Of a stretch of 64,000 bases of DNA, positions 45,012 to 55,503 are shown piece after piece; positions within the stretch are counted from its first letter, which is position 1, and each line of letters opens with the position of its first letter. A model generated the notes under the pieces. It saw nothing but the letters and a program-made list of their open reading frames with translations. It was not told the DNA's origin and did not search any database. The translations under genes and the position numbers were made by a program. Origin of the DNA: Sulfuriferula sp. (GTDB lineage Bacteria > Pseudomonadota > Gammaproteobacteria > Burkholderiales > Sulfuriferulaceae); assembly GCA_013140765.1 (NCBI GenBank), contig JABFSE010000004.1, positions 1-64,000 on the forward strand, given 5' to 3'.

Positions 45012-45947
45012 ATGCCATTACCCACCATCCACGTTGCCGCCGCCGCTATTATTCGCGCAGATGGTCAGTTTTTACTTGCCAGCCGCCCTGCTGATAAATC
45101 ATACGCGGGTTATTGGGAGTTTCCTGGTGGCAAGCTAGAAGCGGGTGAATCCGCCTACCTAGCATTAGTGCGCGAGCTAGACGAAGAGTTGGGCATACAC
45201 GTCACTCAGGCCACACCGTGGATTACGCGCACTTACGACTACACCAGCGTGCGCGTGGTATTGAGCTTTTTCCGCGTAACCGCTTGGACGGGTGAGCCAC
45301 AACCACGCGAGGGGCAAATGCTGGCTTGGCAAGATGCTTGCAACGTCAGCGTTGCGCCATTGTTACCCGCTAATTTACCCATTATCAAGGCATTATCATT
45401 ACCAACCACCATGGGTATTACCCAAGCGCAAAACGACGCTCGCGGGTTTTTAGTGCAATTAGATATTGCGTTAGCCAACGGCTTAAAACTCATACAAATC
45501 CGCGAAAAGTCCATGCCCAGCGATGCGTTCCGAGAATTTGCGCACACAGTGACCCAACGCGCTCATCAACATGGTGCGTACACCATTATCAATGCCGACA
45601 TTGCCTTAGCCCACAGCATCGGTGCTGATGGGGTGCAACTCACCTCGCATCAGCTTGCTAACTTGAGCGCACGCCCCGATTTATATTGGGTAGGCGCATC
45701 GTGTCACAATACCGAAGAGCTTAACCACGCCGAACAATTAGGCTGCGATTACGCCTTGCTGTCACCCGTATTGCCCACCGCCAGTCACCCAGGTGCGCCG
45801 ACTTTAGGCTGGGATGAATTTGCTCGCTTATCCGCATCGCGCAATCTCGCTGTTTTTGCCTTGGGTGGATTAAACGCCGACGACCTCAATCACGCCCAAC
45901 AGCAAGGTGCGCACGGCATAGCATTGCTACGCGGGGCATGGCTATGA
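45012..45947 (+). CDS. Nudix hydrolase / ThiE-like fusion protein
   Basis: A 311-residue fusion. Residues 1-130 are a MutT-type Nudix domain: GGKLEAGESAYLALVRELDEELGI is a complete Nudix box, suggesting 8-oxo-dGTP cleavage. Residues about 135-311 resemble thiamine phosphate synthase/TenI: LIQIREKSM, INADIALAHSIGADGVQL, SPVLPTASHPGAPTLGW and FALGGL. The fusion is recurrent in beta- and gammaproteobacteria. Whether the second half makes thiamine phosphate is uncertain. It directly joins the next small membrane protein gene. Confidence 0.88.
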   Translation: MPLPTIHVAAAAIIRADGQFLLASRPADKSYAGYWEFPGGKLEAGESAYLALVRELDEELGIHVTQATPWITRTYDYTSVRVVLSFFRVTAWTGEPQPREGQMLAWQDACNVSVAPLLPANLPIIKALSLPTTMGITQAQNDARGFLVQLDIALANGLKLIQIREKSMPSDAFREFAHTVTQRAHQHGAYTIINADIALAHSIGADGVQLTSHQLANLSARPDLYWVGASCHNTEELNHAEQLGCDYALLSPVLPTASHPGAPTLGWDEFARLSASRNLAVFALGGLNADDLNHAQQQGAHGIALLRGAWL

Positions 45948-46369
45948 AATCAAACTGGCTGTTAAAATACGGCTTCCCGCTGTTGATTATTGGTATTGCT
46001 GTCGTCGGTGGCATTTATCAGGGCTGGCAACATCAGCACCAACATACGCCGCAAATTGCCTGCCCAGACCCATTAAAAAACTGTCTGTTTCAGCTTAATC
46101 GGCAAGCCGTTCATGTTGAATTTTTAGCCCCGCCGTCAGGTTTACACCCTTTTATCCTACGCGTACAGCTGGCTCATGCGCAAAAAATCAACGCGCACTT
46201 CACTATGCGCGATATGGAAATGGGTTACAATCAATATCGTTTATTGCCATTATCGCCGCAACTTTGGCAAGCCAAAGTAGTGCTACCTGTGTGTGTAACA
46301 GGACGGCACGACTGGATACTGACGCTGGAAATAGATGATCAAAAAGTGGAAATCCCTTTTACCGGCTAA
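45944..46369 (+). CDS. Small membrane-anchored hypothetical protein
   Basis: From ATG 45944 (overlapping the preceding gene by four bases) this gives a 141-residue protein with one N-terminal membrane anchor (YGFPLLIIGIAVVGGIYQGW) and a periplasmic part with two close cysteines (CPDPLKNCLF) plus a later one. The rest looks like a beta-rich domain (FILRVQLAHAQKINAHFTMRDMEMGYNQYRLL). I do not recognise the family. It is translationally linked to the Nudix-ThiE gene. Confidence 0.65.
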   Translation: MKSNWLLKYGFPLLIIGIAVVGGIYQGWQHQHQHTPQIACPDPLKNCLFQLNRQAVHVEFLAPPSGLHPFILRVQLAHAQKINAHFTMRDMEMGYNQYRLLPLSPQLWQAKVVLPVCVTGRHDWILTLEIDDQKVEIPFTG

Positions 46370-46429
46370 AACCGTCACCAAACTGTCATAATTCCACTTT
46401 ATAATCAGGACACCTTAAAGGAGTGCGAC

Positions 46430-47134
46430 ATGCCGCAAGAACATACCTACAAACAATTTGATACCGACTTAGAGAACATGCGTGCTCGCGTGTTACAAAT
46501 GGGCGGTCTGGTTGAACAGCAAATCACGCAGGCAATAGAAGCCTTGGTTAATGCTGACTTCACATTGGCGGATCAAGTCGCTGAAAACGACCATTTAGTC
46601 AACGCCTTAGAAGTGGCTATTGATGAAGACGTGACGCAAATCATTGCGCGTCGTCAGCCTACTGCATCCGACTTACGCATGGTGATGACCGTAGTTAAAA
46701 CCATTACCGATTTAGAACGCATCGGTGACGAAGCCGCTAAGGTTGCGCGTATGGTACGCGAAATCCATCAAAACGGTCGCGTTATCCAGCCTAAATTCAA
46801 CCAGATAGAGTTTATGAGCGGCATAGTGCTCGATATGTTGCATCAATCATTGGACGGCTTTGCCCGCCTAGATGCCTCAACAGCAGCAGACGTATCTCGT
46901 AGCGATATACAAGTCGATGAAGAATACCACTTAATTCTGCGCAACCTCATCACCTACATGATGGAAGATCCGCGCACCATCACTACTTTCATCGACATCA
47001 TGTTCATTGCCAAGGCGATAGAGCGCATGGGTGACCATGCTAAAAACATGTCTGAATACGTGGTTTATATGGTCAAAGGTAAAGATGTGCGCCACACCAC
47101 CATAGAAGTAATCGAGCGCGAAGCACTCAGCTAA
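46430..47134 (+). CDS. phoU: Phosphate-transport regulator PhoU
   Basis: A 234-residue helical protein made of two PhoU repeats (about residues 18-105 and 120-215), with the E/D-rich metal motifs NDHLVNALEVAIDEDV and IERMGDHAKNMSEYVV. PhoU links the Pst phosphate transporter to PhoR and limits phosphate uptake. Usually found with pstSCAB; these are not in the window. AAAGGAG precedes the ATG. Confidence 0.95.
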   Translation: MPQEHTYKQFDTDLENMRARVLQMGGLVEQQITQAIEALVNADFTLADQVAENDHLVNALEVAIDEDVTQIIARRQPTASDLRMVMTVVKTITDLERIGDEAAKVARMVREIHQNGRVIQPKFNQIEFMSGIVLDMLHQSLDGFARLDASTAADVSRSDIQVDEEYHLILRNLITYMMEDPRTITTFIDIMFIAKAIERMGDHAKNMSEYVVYMVKGKDVRHTTIEVIEREALS

Positions 47135-47155
47135 ATCGACTACATTAGACTCACT

Positions 47156-47194
47156 AAAAACGCCATTGCTACTTAAAAATAGCAATGGCGTTTT
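47156..47194. terminator. Bidirectional terminator between phoU and the AddB-like gene
   Basis: AAAAACGCCATTGCT ... AGCAATGGCGTTTT forms a strong stem with A/T runs at both ends, fitting termination of the convergent phoU and AddB-like genes. Confidence 0.88.
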
Positions 47195-47195
47195 G

Positions 47196-49895
47196 CTAAG
47201 TATTCGCGTCCAGCCACTCGTCTCGCCTGCACACCCCACGCATATCGCAGTACTGACATGCGCTATCTATACCGTTTGCAGGCAAAGGTGCAGATTGATA
47301 AAGCTGATTAAATACCGTTACCAAGCGCGTTGCACAAGTATCAGCCGCCGCATCAGCTTCTTGATTTAACGCGACCGTCGCCACGGCACCTTTGTCCAAG
47401 CTCACAAAAGCGGCTTGCCCGATTTCTGCATCTAACAACAAAGCATAAGCCGCTAACTGCACATCTTCATCACTGTTTTTATTGGCTTTATCTTGCAGGC
47501 CGGTCAAACTACTGGTTTTATAATCTAGCACCGCATAGGTCGATACACCGATTTTATCTACCCTGTCTAAACGCCCGTACAGCTTGATGCTCGAACCCGA
47601 AGCCAACTCAAACACGCGACTGGCATCGAATTCAGCACTATGCCAACGCCAACCCTCTTGTTCTCGCGCTATTTGCCAATCAATATAGCTGGATACCTGC
47701 GCCAACCAGCGCGTGTGCCAAGCGCGGGCAAAATAATCCACACTCAGCAATGACGCAAATTCCGCCTCACTCAACGCCACCAATGCGGCTATCGCTGGCT
47801 CGCGCCCCAAGTCTACAACACGCGGATAGAGCTCATGAAAGTGCCGCAATATAAGATGCACCACCTGACCATAATCCGACTTATCTACCTCAGCACTCAC
47901 CTCATCCAGCACATTCAAGCCTAATATATGACGGGCATAGTATTGATAAGGGCACGCCAGTAAAGCGTTATAGGCACTGACGCTGATTTTTTGGGGGATT
48001 AACGCGGCAGGTACAACAGGCTGTGGCGCAGATTGTAGCGCAGGTAACACCGCGCTATCGCTGGATAAGATAGCCGCCTGCGCAACCGAGGCGACTAAGT
48101 CAGTCTGTACCAAACTTACCCCCCAAGCCAACTGAACCAAGCTATCCAAACGCTCTAGCCAAGCACTGATAGGATTGATTTCGCCCTCTACCCGCGACTG
48201 CCACAACACCTGTACAGGACTGGTGCTCATCAATAACTGCTGTAAATCAGCTTGCACCTGTAATACCGCCTGCGCCCGCGTCGGCAAGCCGAGTGCTTGA
48301 CGCACCGCTTGATTAAAAAACGCACCCGATTGCGGTAACGACGGCAAATTACGCGCATCCGCCCCCAATAACAACGCCGCATCAAATGGGCGCAAACGGG
48401 TCGCGGCAAGGTGGGTAAAAATAACGGGGCTATCCACATCCGCCTCAATAAACGTAGCACTCGCCAGCTCACGCGACAACCAACGATGAAACTCCGCCAA
48501 ATCGAACAGCCCCGTATCTGCCGCTAACTCCTGCCGTCGTTGTCGTAGTATCGCCAGCAAGCTCATGCCTGCCGCGTCATTTTCCAGGCTCGCACTCGCT
48601 CCCAACAATTGCAAACTCTCTTGCAACTGATCCAGCCAATGCGCCAAACTCGTCGTTTGTTGCGTGCGCACCGATGCCGCCGCTTGCAATGCCAGCAATT
48701 GCTCACGCGCCACGACATCATCAACCGCTAAAATAGCCAGTAAATGCGCCCAACCTTGCACAGGACGACCATGCTGGCGTAACGCCCGCTCTAATTGCAC
48801 CACTGCCAGCAAACGTTGCGCTTGCGGCAAATCGGATAGCACTTGCGGCAATTTCATCAAATCCAGCACATCAATATGCGTTGCACCCGTCAGCAATATA
48901 TCCAGCCAGCGCATAATGACGGTACTCGCGGTGGTGGTGTCCAACGTCCAACCCGTTTCATCTGCCACCACAATTTGCGCACGCGCTAACAAAGCCCGCA
49001 ACCGCCGTGCGCTGGTTCTATCTTGCACCACCACCGCGATATTGCGTTTGCCTGCATGTAGCCAAATGCGGATTTGCGTATCTGCCACCCGCGCCTCGTC
49101 CTCCAAGCTAGTGGTCGGGCAATAACGCAAATGGTCGGCAAGGATATTAGTAGGAAACTGCTCACGTAACTTTAGCGCACGTTGCCGTAACGGCGTGCTT
49201 AAATCTGCTGGCCAAGCGGTTGATAACACCTGTAAACGTGGCGTGACAACATCATTAAGCTGGAAATAATACACCGATGCACGTTGCCCATAGTGCCGCA
49301 AAGCCGCCAGCTCTAATTGTGACAAGCTCGACAAGCCAACGACAAACAAGGGTTCATTGGCTTGCTCGGCAAGCCGCGCTAATTGCAACGCATAATGCGC
49401 GGCAGGGCTGTCGGCTGTTTGATGCAATATCAGCCATAAATCATGCACCAAACGCGCTTCAAACGTCACTGCCTGATGTTGTTGCGATTGATAATACTGG
49501 TGTAATTGTTCAGCAAACTCATCTGCATCCAGCGGCATACTGACAGCCTGATGCGTCAATTCATCAAACAAACTGGCAATCTCATCACACATAGACCACA
49601 GCAACGCCGTATCAAACCAGCCCTGCGCCTTCAATGCCTGATACAGCAAAGCACTGCGCTGACTGGGTGCTAATGACGACACACCCAAATCAACCGTCTG
49701 CGCCCAAGCGGGTAGCGTCATCATCTGCGGCGGTATCATCACCGATTGACCACTGGCAATAACCAAAGCGTGGGCTAAGGGCTGTGTTACTTGAAAATTA
49801 GGTATCAGTATGAGCGCATCTGCCAACGCAACCTGCGCAGAGGCGCAATACGCAACAATGTCACGCGCCACACGCGCATAAAAATCAGGCAACAC
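47196..49895 (-). CDS. AddB-like PD-(D/E)XK nuclease with Fe-S cysteines
   Basis: An 899-residue protein. The N-terminal ~550 residues look like a degenerate UvrD-like helicase part (no Walker A motif visible). The C-terminal nuclease domain begins with ISVSAYNALLACPYQYYARHILGL and contains YAVLDYKTS (PD-(D/E)XK core). The AddB iron-sulfur pattern is present: Cys in CPYQYY near residue 655 and CQYCDMRGVCRRDEW at the end. AddB normally joins AddA to process double-strand breaks; no addA is adjacent here. It follows fdxA on the same strand. Confidence 0.85.
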   Translation of the reverse strand: MLPDFYARVARDIVAYCASAQVALADALILIPNFQVTQPLAHALVIASGQSVMIPPQMMTLPAWAQTVDLGVSSLAPSQRSALLYQALKAQGWFDTALLWSMCDEIASLFDELTHQAVSMPLDADEFAEQLHQYYQSQQHQAVTFEARLVHDLWLILHQTADSPAAHYALQLARLAEQANEPLFVVGLSSLSQLELAALRHYGQRASVYYFQLNDVVTPRLQVLSTAWPADLSTPLRQRALKLREQFPTNILADHLRYCPTTSLEDEARVADTQIRIWLHAGKRNIAVVVQDRTSARRLRALLARAQIVVADETGWTLDTTTASTVIMRWLDILLTGATHIDVLDLMKLPQVLSDLPQAQRLLAVVQLERALRQHGRPVQGWAHLLAILAVDDVVAREQLLALQAAASVRTQQTTSLAHWLDQLQESLQLLGASASLENDAAGMSLLAILRQRRQELAADTGLFDLAEFHRWLSRELASATFIEADVDSPVIFTHLAATRLRPFDAALLLGADARNLPSLPQSGAFFNQAVRQALGLPTRAQAVLQVQADLQQLLMSTSPVQVLWQSRVEGEINPISAWLERLDSLVQLAWGVSLVQTDLVASVAQAAILSSDSAVLPALQSAPQPVVPAALIPQKISVSAYNALLACPYQYYARHILGLNVLDEVSAEVDKSDYGQVVHLILRHFHELYPRVVDLGREPAIAALVALSEAEFASLLSVDYFARAWHTRWLAQVSSYIDWQIAREQEGWRWHSAEFDASRVFELASGSSIKLYGRLDRVDKIGVSTYAVLDYKTSSLTGLQDKANKNSDEDVQLAAYALLLDAEIGQAAFVSLDKGAVATVALNQEADAAADTCATRLVTVFNQLYQSAPLPANGIDSACQYCDMRGVCRRDEWLDANT

Positions 49896-49905
49896 GACGG
49901 CGAGT

Positions 49906-50229
49906 TTAGCGTTTGAGCAAGGCTAATTTACCCGCTTTGCCGTTCCACTCATCCGCATCGGGCAAGGGATCTTTGCGCTCTATGATGGTTTTCCAGCCAC
50001 GCGCCAAGGTCGCGTTCAACTCAGTGCAATGCTGCTGATCTACGGGCACGTCATCCTCGGCAAAAATAGCTTCTGCTGGGCACTCTGCCACGCACAAAGT
50101 ACAATCTATGCACTCGTCAGGGTCGATAACTAAAAAGTTTTCACCCTCGCGGAAACAATCCACAGGACAAACATCAACACAATCGGTATATTTACACTGG
50201 ATACAGTTTTCTGTTACTACATATGTCAT
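49906..50229 (-). CDS. fdxA: 7Fe ferredoxin
   Basis: A 107-residue ferredoxin with [29 protein letters not shown], giving the [3Fe-4S] motif C..C....C...CP, and [18 protein letters not shown] for the [4Fe-4S] cluster. The C-terminal extension is as in FdxA proteins of proteobacteria. It transfers single electrons in the cytoplasm. It reads in the same direction as the AddB-like gene, ten bases upstream of it. Confidence 0.95.
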   Translation of the reverse strand: MTYVVTENCIQCKYTDCVDVCPVDCFREGENFLVIDPDECIDCTLCVAECPAEAIFAEDDVPVDQQHCTELNATLARGWKTIIERKDPLPDADEWNGKAGKLALLKR

Positions 50230-50363
50230 GGATATTCTCTCATCATCTAACTACACGGGCGTATTTTACCCCGATTTTGCGCCCTACTGTGGATAACAAA
50301 ACGCATACGCAATACCTTACAAAAATAAGCATTCCTGTATCATAACCATAGCAAACGGAGACG

Positions 50364-50903
50364 ATGATGAATCAAGCAATGATTACCCTAGGCGGCGGCT
50401 GCTTCTGGTGCCTAGAGGGTGTATATAGCAACATGCGGGGCATAATTAGCGCGCTATCAGGCTATATGGGTGGGGCGCACCCAAATCCTAGCTACGAAGC
50501 CGTATGCACGGGCACAACAGGTCATGCCGAAGTGGTGCAATTAGGTTACGACACCACACAAACCAACTTAAACGATATTTTACAGGTATTTTTTAGCATA
50601 CACGACGCAACTACACTAAACCGACAAGGCAACGATATAGGCACGCAATATCGCTCGGTTATTTATTATCATGACGAAACGCAAAAAAACATAGCCTCGC
50701 AAACAATCGTCGCCTTACAAACACAGCTCACGCAACCCGTCGTCACCGAATTAAGCCCCGCCAGCACTTTTTATCCTGCTGAAGATTATCACCAAAATTA
50801 CTTTGCTCATCACCCACAGCAAGGCTATTGCCGCGCCGTGGTCGCACCTAAAATCGCGAAATTCGCACATTATTTCCCGCAATGGGTTAACTCACGTGCC
50901 TAA
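50364..50903 (+). CDS. msrA: Peptide methionine sulfoxide reductase A
   Basis: A 179-residue enzyme that repairs oxidised methionine S-sulfoxides. The catalytic motif GGGCFWCLEG is near residue 11-20, with GHAEVVQLGYD and GNDIGTQYRSVIYY following. Length normal. The stop overlaps the following MFS gene by eight bases. Confidence 0.96.
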   Translation: MMNQAMITLGGGCFWCLEGVYSNMRGIISALSGYMGGAHPNPSYEAVCTGTTGHAEVVQLGYDTTQTNLNDILQVFFSIHDATTLNRQGNDIGTQYRSVIYYHDETQKNIASQTIVALQTQLTQPVVTELSPASTFYPAEDYHQNYFAHHPQQGYCRAVVAPKIAKFAHYFPQWVNSRA

Positions 50904-52047
50904 TTTGCCTTACTGGCGACTATCAGGGTTTTATTTTTTCTACTTCGCCTTTGTCGGCGTCATGTCGCCCTACTGGGGGCTGTATTTACAATCACTATCA
51001 TTTAACCCTTGGCAAATTGCAGTATTGATGTCCTTATTGCAAGTCACCCGCATCTTCGCCCCCAACATCTGGGGCTGGCTGGCAGATAAAACAGGACGAC
51101 GTGCGGCAATAGTCACGCTGGCCGCTTGGTTGAGCTTGCTATGCTTTATCGGCGTATTCATTAGCACGCAGTTTGCTTGGCTGTTTATCGTCATGAGCGC
51201 AATGAGCTTTTTTTGGAGCGCGTCACTACCCCTTGTAGAAGCCACCACACTATCACACCTAGGTGCTTACACCCACCGCTACGGACGCATACGCTTATGG
51301 GGTTCAGTCGGTTTTATTATCGCCGTGCTGGGACTAGGCTACTGGCTCAACAGCCACCCCATCGGCGACCTGCCCATCGCAGTGCTAATCACATTACTGG
51401 GTATAGCTTGGCTCGCCAGCTACATTCCCGATGCAAAAATCAACACTCACGCCCGCATACATGTCGATATAGTACAAATAGTACGGCAACCAGAAGTACT
51501 GGCAGTACTATCAGGCTGCTTCCTCATGGCCGTGGCACATGGTCCTTATTACACATTTTATTCCATCTATTTAGCTGAACACGGCTACAGCAAAAGCATC
51601 ATAGGCTGGCTGTGGGCATTAGGCGTTATCGCTGAAATCGCCGTCTTTATGTGGCTACCGCGCTGGCTACCCAATGTGTCCATGCCGCGCATATTACTCG
51701 CCACACTCATCATAGGCGTAGCAAGATTCTTAATGATAGCCTGGGGCATCAACGCATTAGGCTGGCTCATCATCGCACAACTACTCCACGCCGCCACCTT
51801 TGGCGCATATCACTTATCCGCCGTCGCCTTAATCCACCGCTACTTCCACGGCCGCAACCAAGCCCGAGGGCAAGGCTTATACAACAGCCTAACCTATGGC
51901 GTAGGCGGCACGCTAGGCGGCTTGTACGCGGGCGCAACATGGACAAACTGGGGCGCAACTTGGGTCTTCAGCATCGCCGCCGCCTGCACAGCACTCGGCG
52001 CAATCCTTATTGCCAGCCAACTCAGCAAACTAGAAACCCCAGCGTAG
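50896..52047 (+). CDS. MFS transporter, PPP/HcaT-like group
   Basis: Starting at GTG 50896 inside the end of msrA, the 383-residue protein has 12 predicted membrane helices and the MFS_1-like N-terminus (PYWRLSGFYFFYFAFVGVMSPYWGLYLQSLSFNPWQIAVL). LADKTGRR is the cytoplasmic loop typical of MFS. In E. coli this group includes HcaT (3-phenylpropionate). Substrate is unknown here. The gene lies in an operon with msrA by overlap. Confidence 0.85.
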   Translation: MPNLPYWRLSGFYFFYFAFVGVMSPYWGLYLQSLSFNPWQIAVLMSLLQVTRIFAPNIWGWLADKTGRRAAIVTLAAWLSLLCFIGVFISTQFAWLFIVMSAMSFFWSASLPLVEATTLSHLGAYTHRYGRIRLWGSVGFIIAVLGLGYWLNSHPIGDLPIAVLITLLGIAWLASYIPDAKINTHARIHVDIVQIVRQPEVLAVLSGCFLMAVAHGPYYTFYSIYLAEHGYSKSIIGWLWALGVIAEIAVFMWLPRWLPNVSMPRILLATLIIGVARFLMIAWGINALGWLIIAQLLHAATFGAYHLSAVALIHRYFHGRNQARGQGLYNSLTYGVGGTLGGLYAGATWTNWGATWVFSIAAACTALGAILIASQLSKLETPA

Positions 52048-52327
52048 CAATGCCTGATTGTTAGAACTGACCCTAATGCGCACGACAATAGGCGAAAGTG
52101 CGTGACATGACTGAATTGACCGTACTAAATAGATGTACGGATTATAGCGCACATCCGATATTGATTTTGCTTAGTTTCGGACATGACTAATTGGGGGTGT
52201 ACGCAACTGGACAGTTATGAACAAAACCTAAGGGTGGTAGATCGCTGCTTGAATAACCAATTCTCCCTTTTCGAGGAGTTGGACATTAATAGCCAAATTG
52301 TTTGTAGGTGTTATATTTAAACTTGGC
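52048..52327. other. Non-coding gap before hicAB
   Basis: No open frame that I trust. It has a short hairpin (CCGTAC/GTACGG around 52120-52140) with no T run, and two similar stretches (GACATGACTGAATTG and GACATGACTAATTGG). It may hold debris of past insertions but I cannot name an element. Confidence 0.4.
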
Positions 52328-52355
52328 TTGACATGGTGTCATTATTTGATACCAT
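52328..52355 (+). promoter_or_regulatory. hicAB promoter with overlapping operator palindrome
   Basis: TTGACA (-35) and TACCAT (-10, weak) are separated by 16 bases. The spacer holds TGGTGTCA-TTATT-TGATACCA (seven of eight paired positions match). HicB-type antitoxins bind operators at their own promoter, so this fits autoregulation. The predicted start would be about one base before the hicA ATG, implying a leaderless message. Confidence 0.65.
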
Positions 52356-52362
52356 TGTGAAC

Positions 52363-52617
52363 ATGAATTCTACGCATAGAAAAACACTGGTTGCGGTGTA
52401 TGCAGAACCCGTGTCAGCCTCTCTTGAGTGGAGGCGTATTGAGGCACTGCTGGTAGCCGCAGGCTGTATCGTGATTGAGGGTAATGGTTCGCGGGTGCGC
52501 TTTGAAAAGGATGCCGTTATCGCTACCTTTCATCGACCTCATCCAGCCAAAGAGGCAAAGCCTTACCAAGTGCGGGATGCACGCCATTTTCTTGAAAGCT
52601 TAGGAGTGAAGCCATGA
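52363..52617 (+). CDS. hicA: HicA-type mRNA interferase toxin
   Basis: The start at 52363 (MNSTHRKTLVAVYAEP) gives 84 residues; this N-terminal extension before SLEWRRIEALLVAAGCIVIEGNGSRVRF is usual in one HicA subgroup. The active histidine is in ATFHRPHP. HicA cuts mRNAs. The track start is ten codons earlier but would lie on the promoter. The gene ends four bases into hicB. Confidence 0.9.
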   Translation: MNSTHRKTLVAVYAEPVSASLEWRRIEALLVAAGCIVIEGNGSRVRFEKDAVIATFHRPHPAKEAKPYQVRDARHFLESLGVKP

Positions 52618-52949
52618 ACACTATGAAATACAAAGGATTTGCTGCAAGAATCGAATACAGTGAGGCTGATGGTTGTATAGTTGGTCACATAACTGGTATT
52701 CGTGACGTGATCGGCTTCCATGGCGATAGCGTTGCAGAGTTGCGCGCCGCTTTTGAGGATGCAGTGGATGATTATCTGGCAACTTGTGAAAAGTTGGGGC
52801 GTGAACCAAATAAGCCATACTCAGGACAGTTCCGCCTTCGCCTCGAACCTGGGCTTCATGCCCGTGCTGCCATGTTGGCCGAAGCCAAGGGCAAAAGCTT
52901 GAATGCTTGGGTATCTGAGATGATTGAAAAGAACGTCAGTATAGCCTGA
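52614..52949 (+). CDS. hicB: HicB-type antitoxin
   Basis: A 111-residue antitoxin: an N-terminal HicB fold (YKGFAARIEYSEADGCIVGHITGIRDVIGFHGDSVAELRAAFEDAVDDYLATC) and a C-terminal ribbon-helix-helix DNA-binding part (SGQFRLRLEPGLHARAAMLAEAKGKSLNAWVSEMIEKN). It neutralises HicA and represses the operon. The ATG overlaps the hicA stop. Confidence 0.93.
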   Translation: MNTMKYKGFAARIEYSEADGCIVGHITGIRDVIGFHGDSVAELRAAFEDAVDDYLATCEKLGREPNKPYSGQFRLRLEPGLHARAAMLAEAKGKSLNAWVSEMIEKNVSIA

Positions 52950-52960
52950 TGACGCAAAGA

Positions 52961-53178
52961 CGCTGTTATCCTACGGTTTGGGATTACAAAACCCCTGATG
53001 AGGTTTACCGAACAGCTTGTGGCGGTGGGGCGAGTATCGTGGATAAGTTCACTACGTCAGGAAAAGCATGATTAAAAAAATTAAAAGCAACAAAAATCGG
53101 GGCAGCGCCGTCCAGCTACATGTGATTAGGTTACCCTCTTAATCTCGATGAAGTATTGTCTTGACTGTGGGTCCACTT
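52961..53178 (+). pseudogene. IS3-type transposase C-terminal remnant and element end
   Basis: The frame 52961-53071 reads YPTVWDYKTPDEVYRTACGGGASIVDKF, a C-terminal motif common to IS3-family OrfB transposases (..YKTPDEVYR..). The rest of the transposase is missing. The tail ends with TTGTCTTGACTGTGGGTCCACTT, which looks like an IS terminus. It immediately follows hicB, indicating that the toxin-antitoxin pair sits in inserted DNA. Nothing else is seen between 53180 and the groE promoter. Confidence 0.65.
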
Positions 53179-53304
53179 TATTCCTTTTGAGCAGGGCTGA
53201 GCATTACCGTAATTTTAATTGAACCTCAGGGTGCGCGGCATTTCGTGCAAAGGTCTCACCATAACTACCATCAACTCACTCACACATTTTTTTAATCTCA
53301 GCCA

Positions 53305-53332
53305 CTTGAAATTCATGATAACCGCCCCTATT
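53305..53332 (+). promoter_or_regulatory. Sigma-32 heat-shock promoter of groESL
   Basis: CTTGAAA, 13 bases, then CCCCTATT closely fits the RpoH consensus CTTGAA...CCCCATnT. The predicted transcription start falls within the CIRCE element just downstream. Confidence 0.8.
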
Positions 53333-53333
53333 A

Positions 53334-53360
53334 TTAGCACTCCTCGGGTGAGAGTGCTAA
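53334..53360 (+). promoter_or_regulatory. CIRCE operator of groESL
   Basis: TTAGCACTC-N9-GAGTGCTAA is a perfect CIRCE inverted repeat, the HrcA repressor target. Together with the sigma-32 promoter it gives double heat-shock control. Confidence 0.97.
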
Positions 53361-53451
53361 AATGCGCGGCGCACGAGATTATTTTTGGGTGTTAGGTGAG
53401 TTCACATGACACTGTTATTGTTTGTAAATGTTAATTTTAGGAGCCTCAGTA

Positions 53452-53739
53452 ATGAAAATTCGTCCTTTGCATGACCGTATCATCGTTAAACGTATGGAAG
53501 AAGAACGTAAAACTGCTTCAGGCATTGTTATTCCTGACAGCGCAACCGAAAAACCAGACCAAGGTGAAGTATTGGCTGTTGGCAATGGCAAAATTGCTGA
53601 AAACGGCACTGTGCGTCCTTTGGATGTTAAGGTTGGTGACCGCGTGTTGTTCGGTAAGTATGCTGGTCAGTCTGTCAAAATTGACGGCGACGAAGTATTG
53701 GTTATGCGTGAAGAAGACATCATGGGCATCATGGAATAA
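53452..53739 (+). CDS. groES: Co-chaperonin GroES
   Basis: A 95-residue co-chaperonin starting [14 protein letters not shown] at 53452 (TTAGGAGCC upstream); the track start lies eight codons earlier. The mobile-loop region ([20 protein letters not shown], about residues 14-34) is intact. It caps GroEL. The gap to groEL is 51 bases. Confidence 0.98.
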   Translation: MKIRPLHDRIIVKRMEEERKTASGIVIPDSATEKPDQGEVLAVGNGKIAENGTVRPLDVKVGDRVLFGKYAGQSVKIDGDEVLVMREEDIMGIME

Positions 53740-53787
53740 TCCATTAAGCCTTAATCCATTCAATCAATTTAAGTATTTCAGGAGTAA

Positions 53788-55440
<1,653 letters not shown>

Positions 55441-55470
55441 TTCCGCTTCATGTGATTCATCACAACCTGA

Positions 55471-55497
55471 ACCCCGTCCTTGTGGCGGGGTTTTTTA
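55471..55497 (+). terminator. groEL terminator
   Basis: ACCCCG(TCCTTGTGG)CGGGGT followed by TTTTTT forms a typical intrinsic terminator 30 bases after the groEL stop. Confidence 0.9.
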
Positions 55498-55503
55498 TTG
55501 CTG

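Noticed and set aside
52120-52140. CCGTAC/GTACGG hairpin after the MFS gene
   Set aside because: No T run follows, so it is not a convincing terminator; no element could be tied to it.
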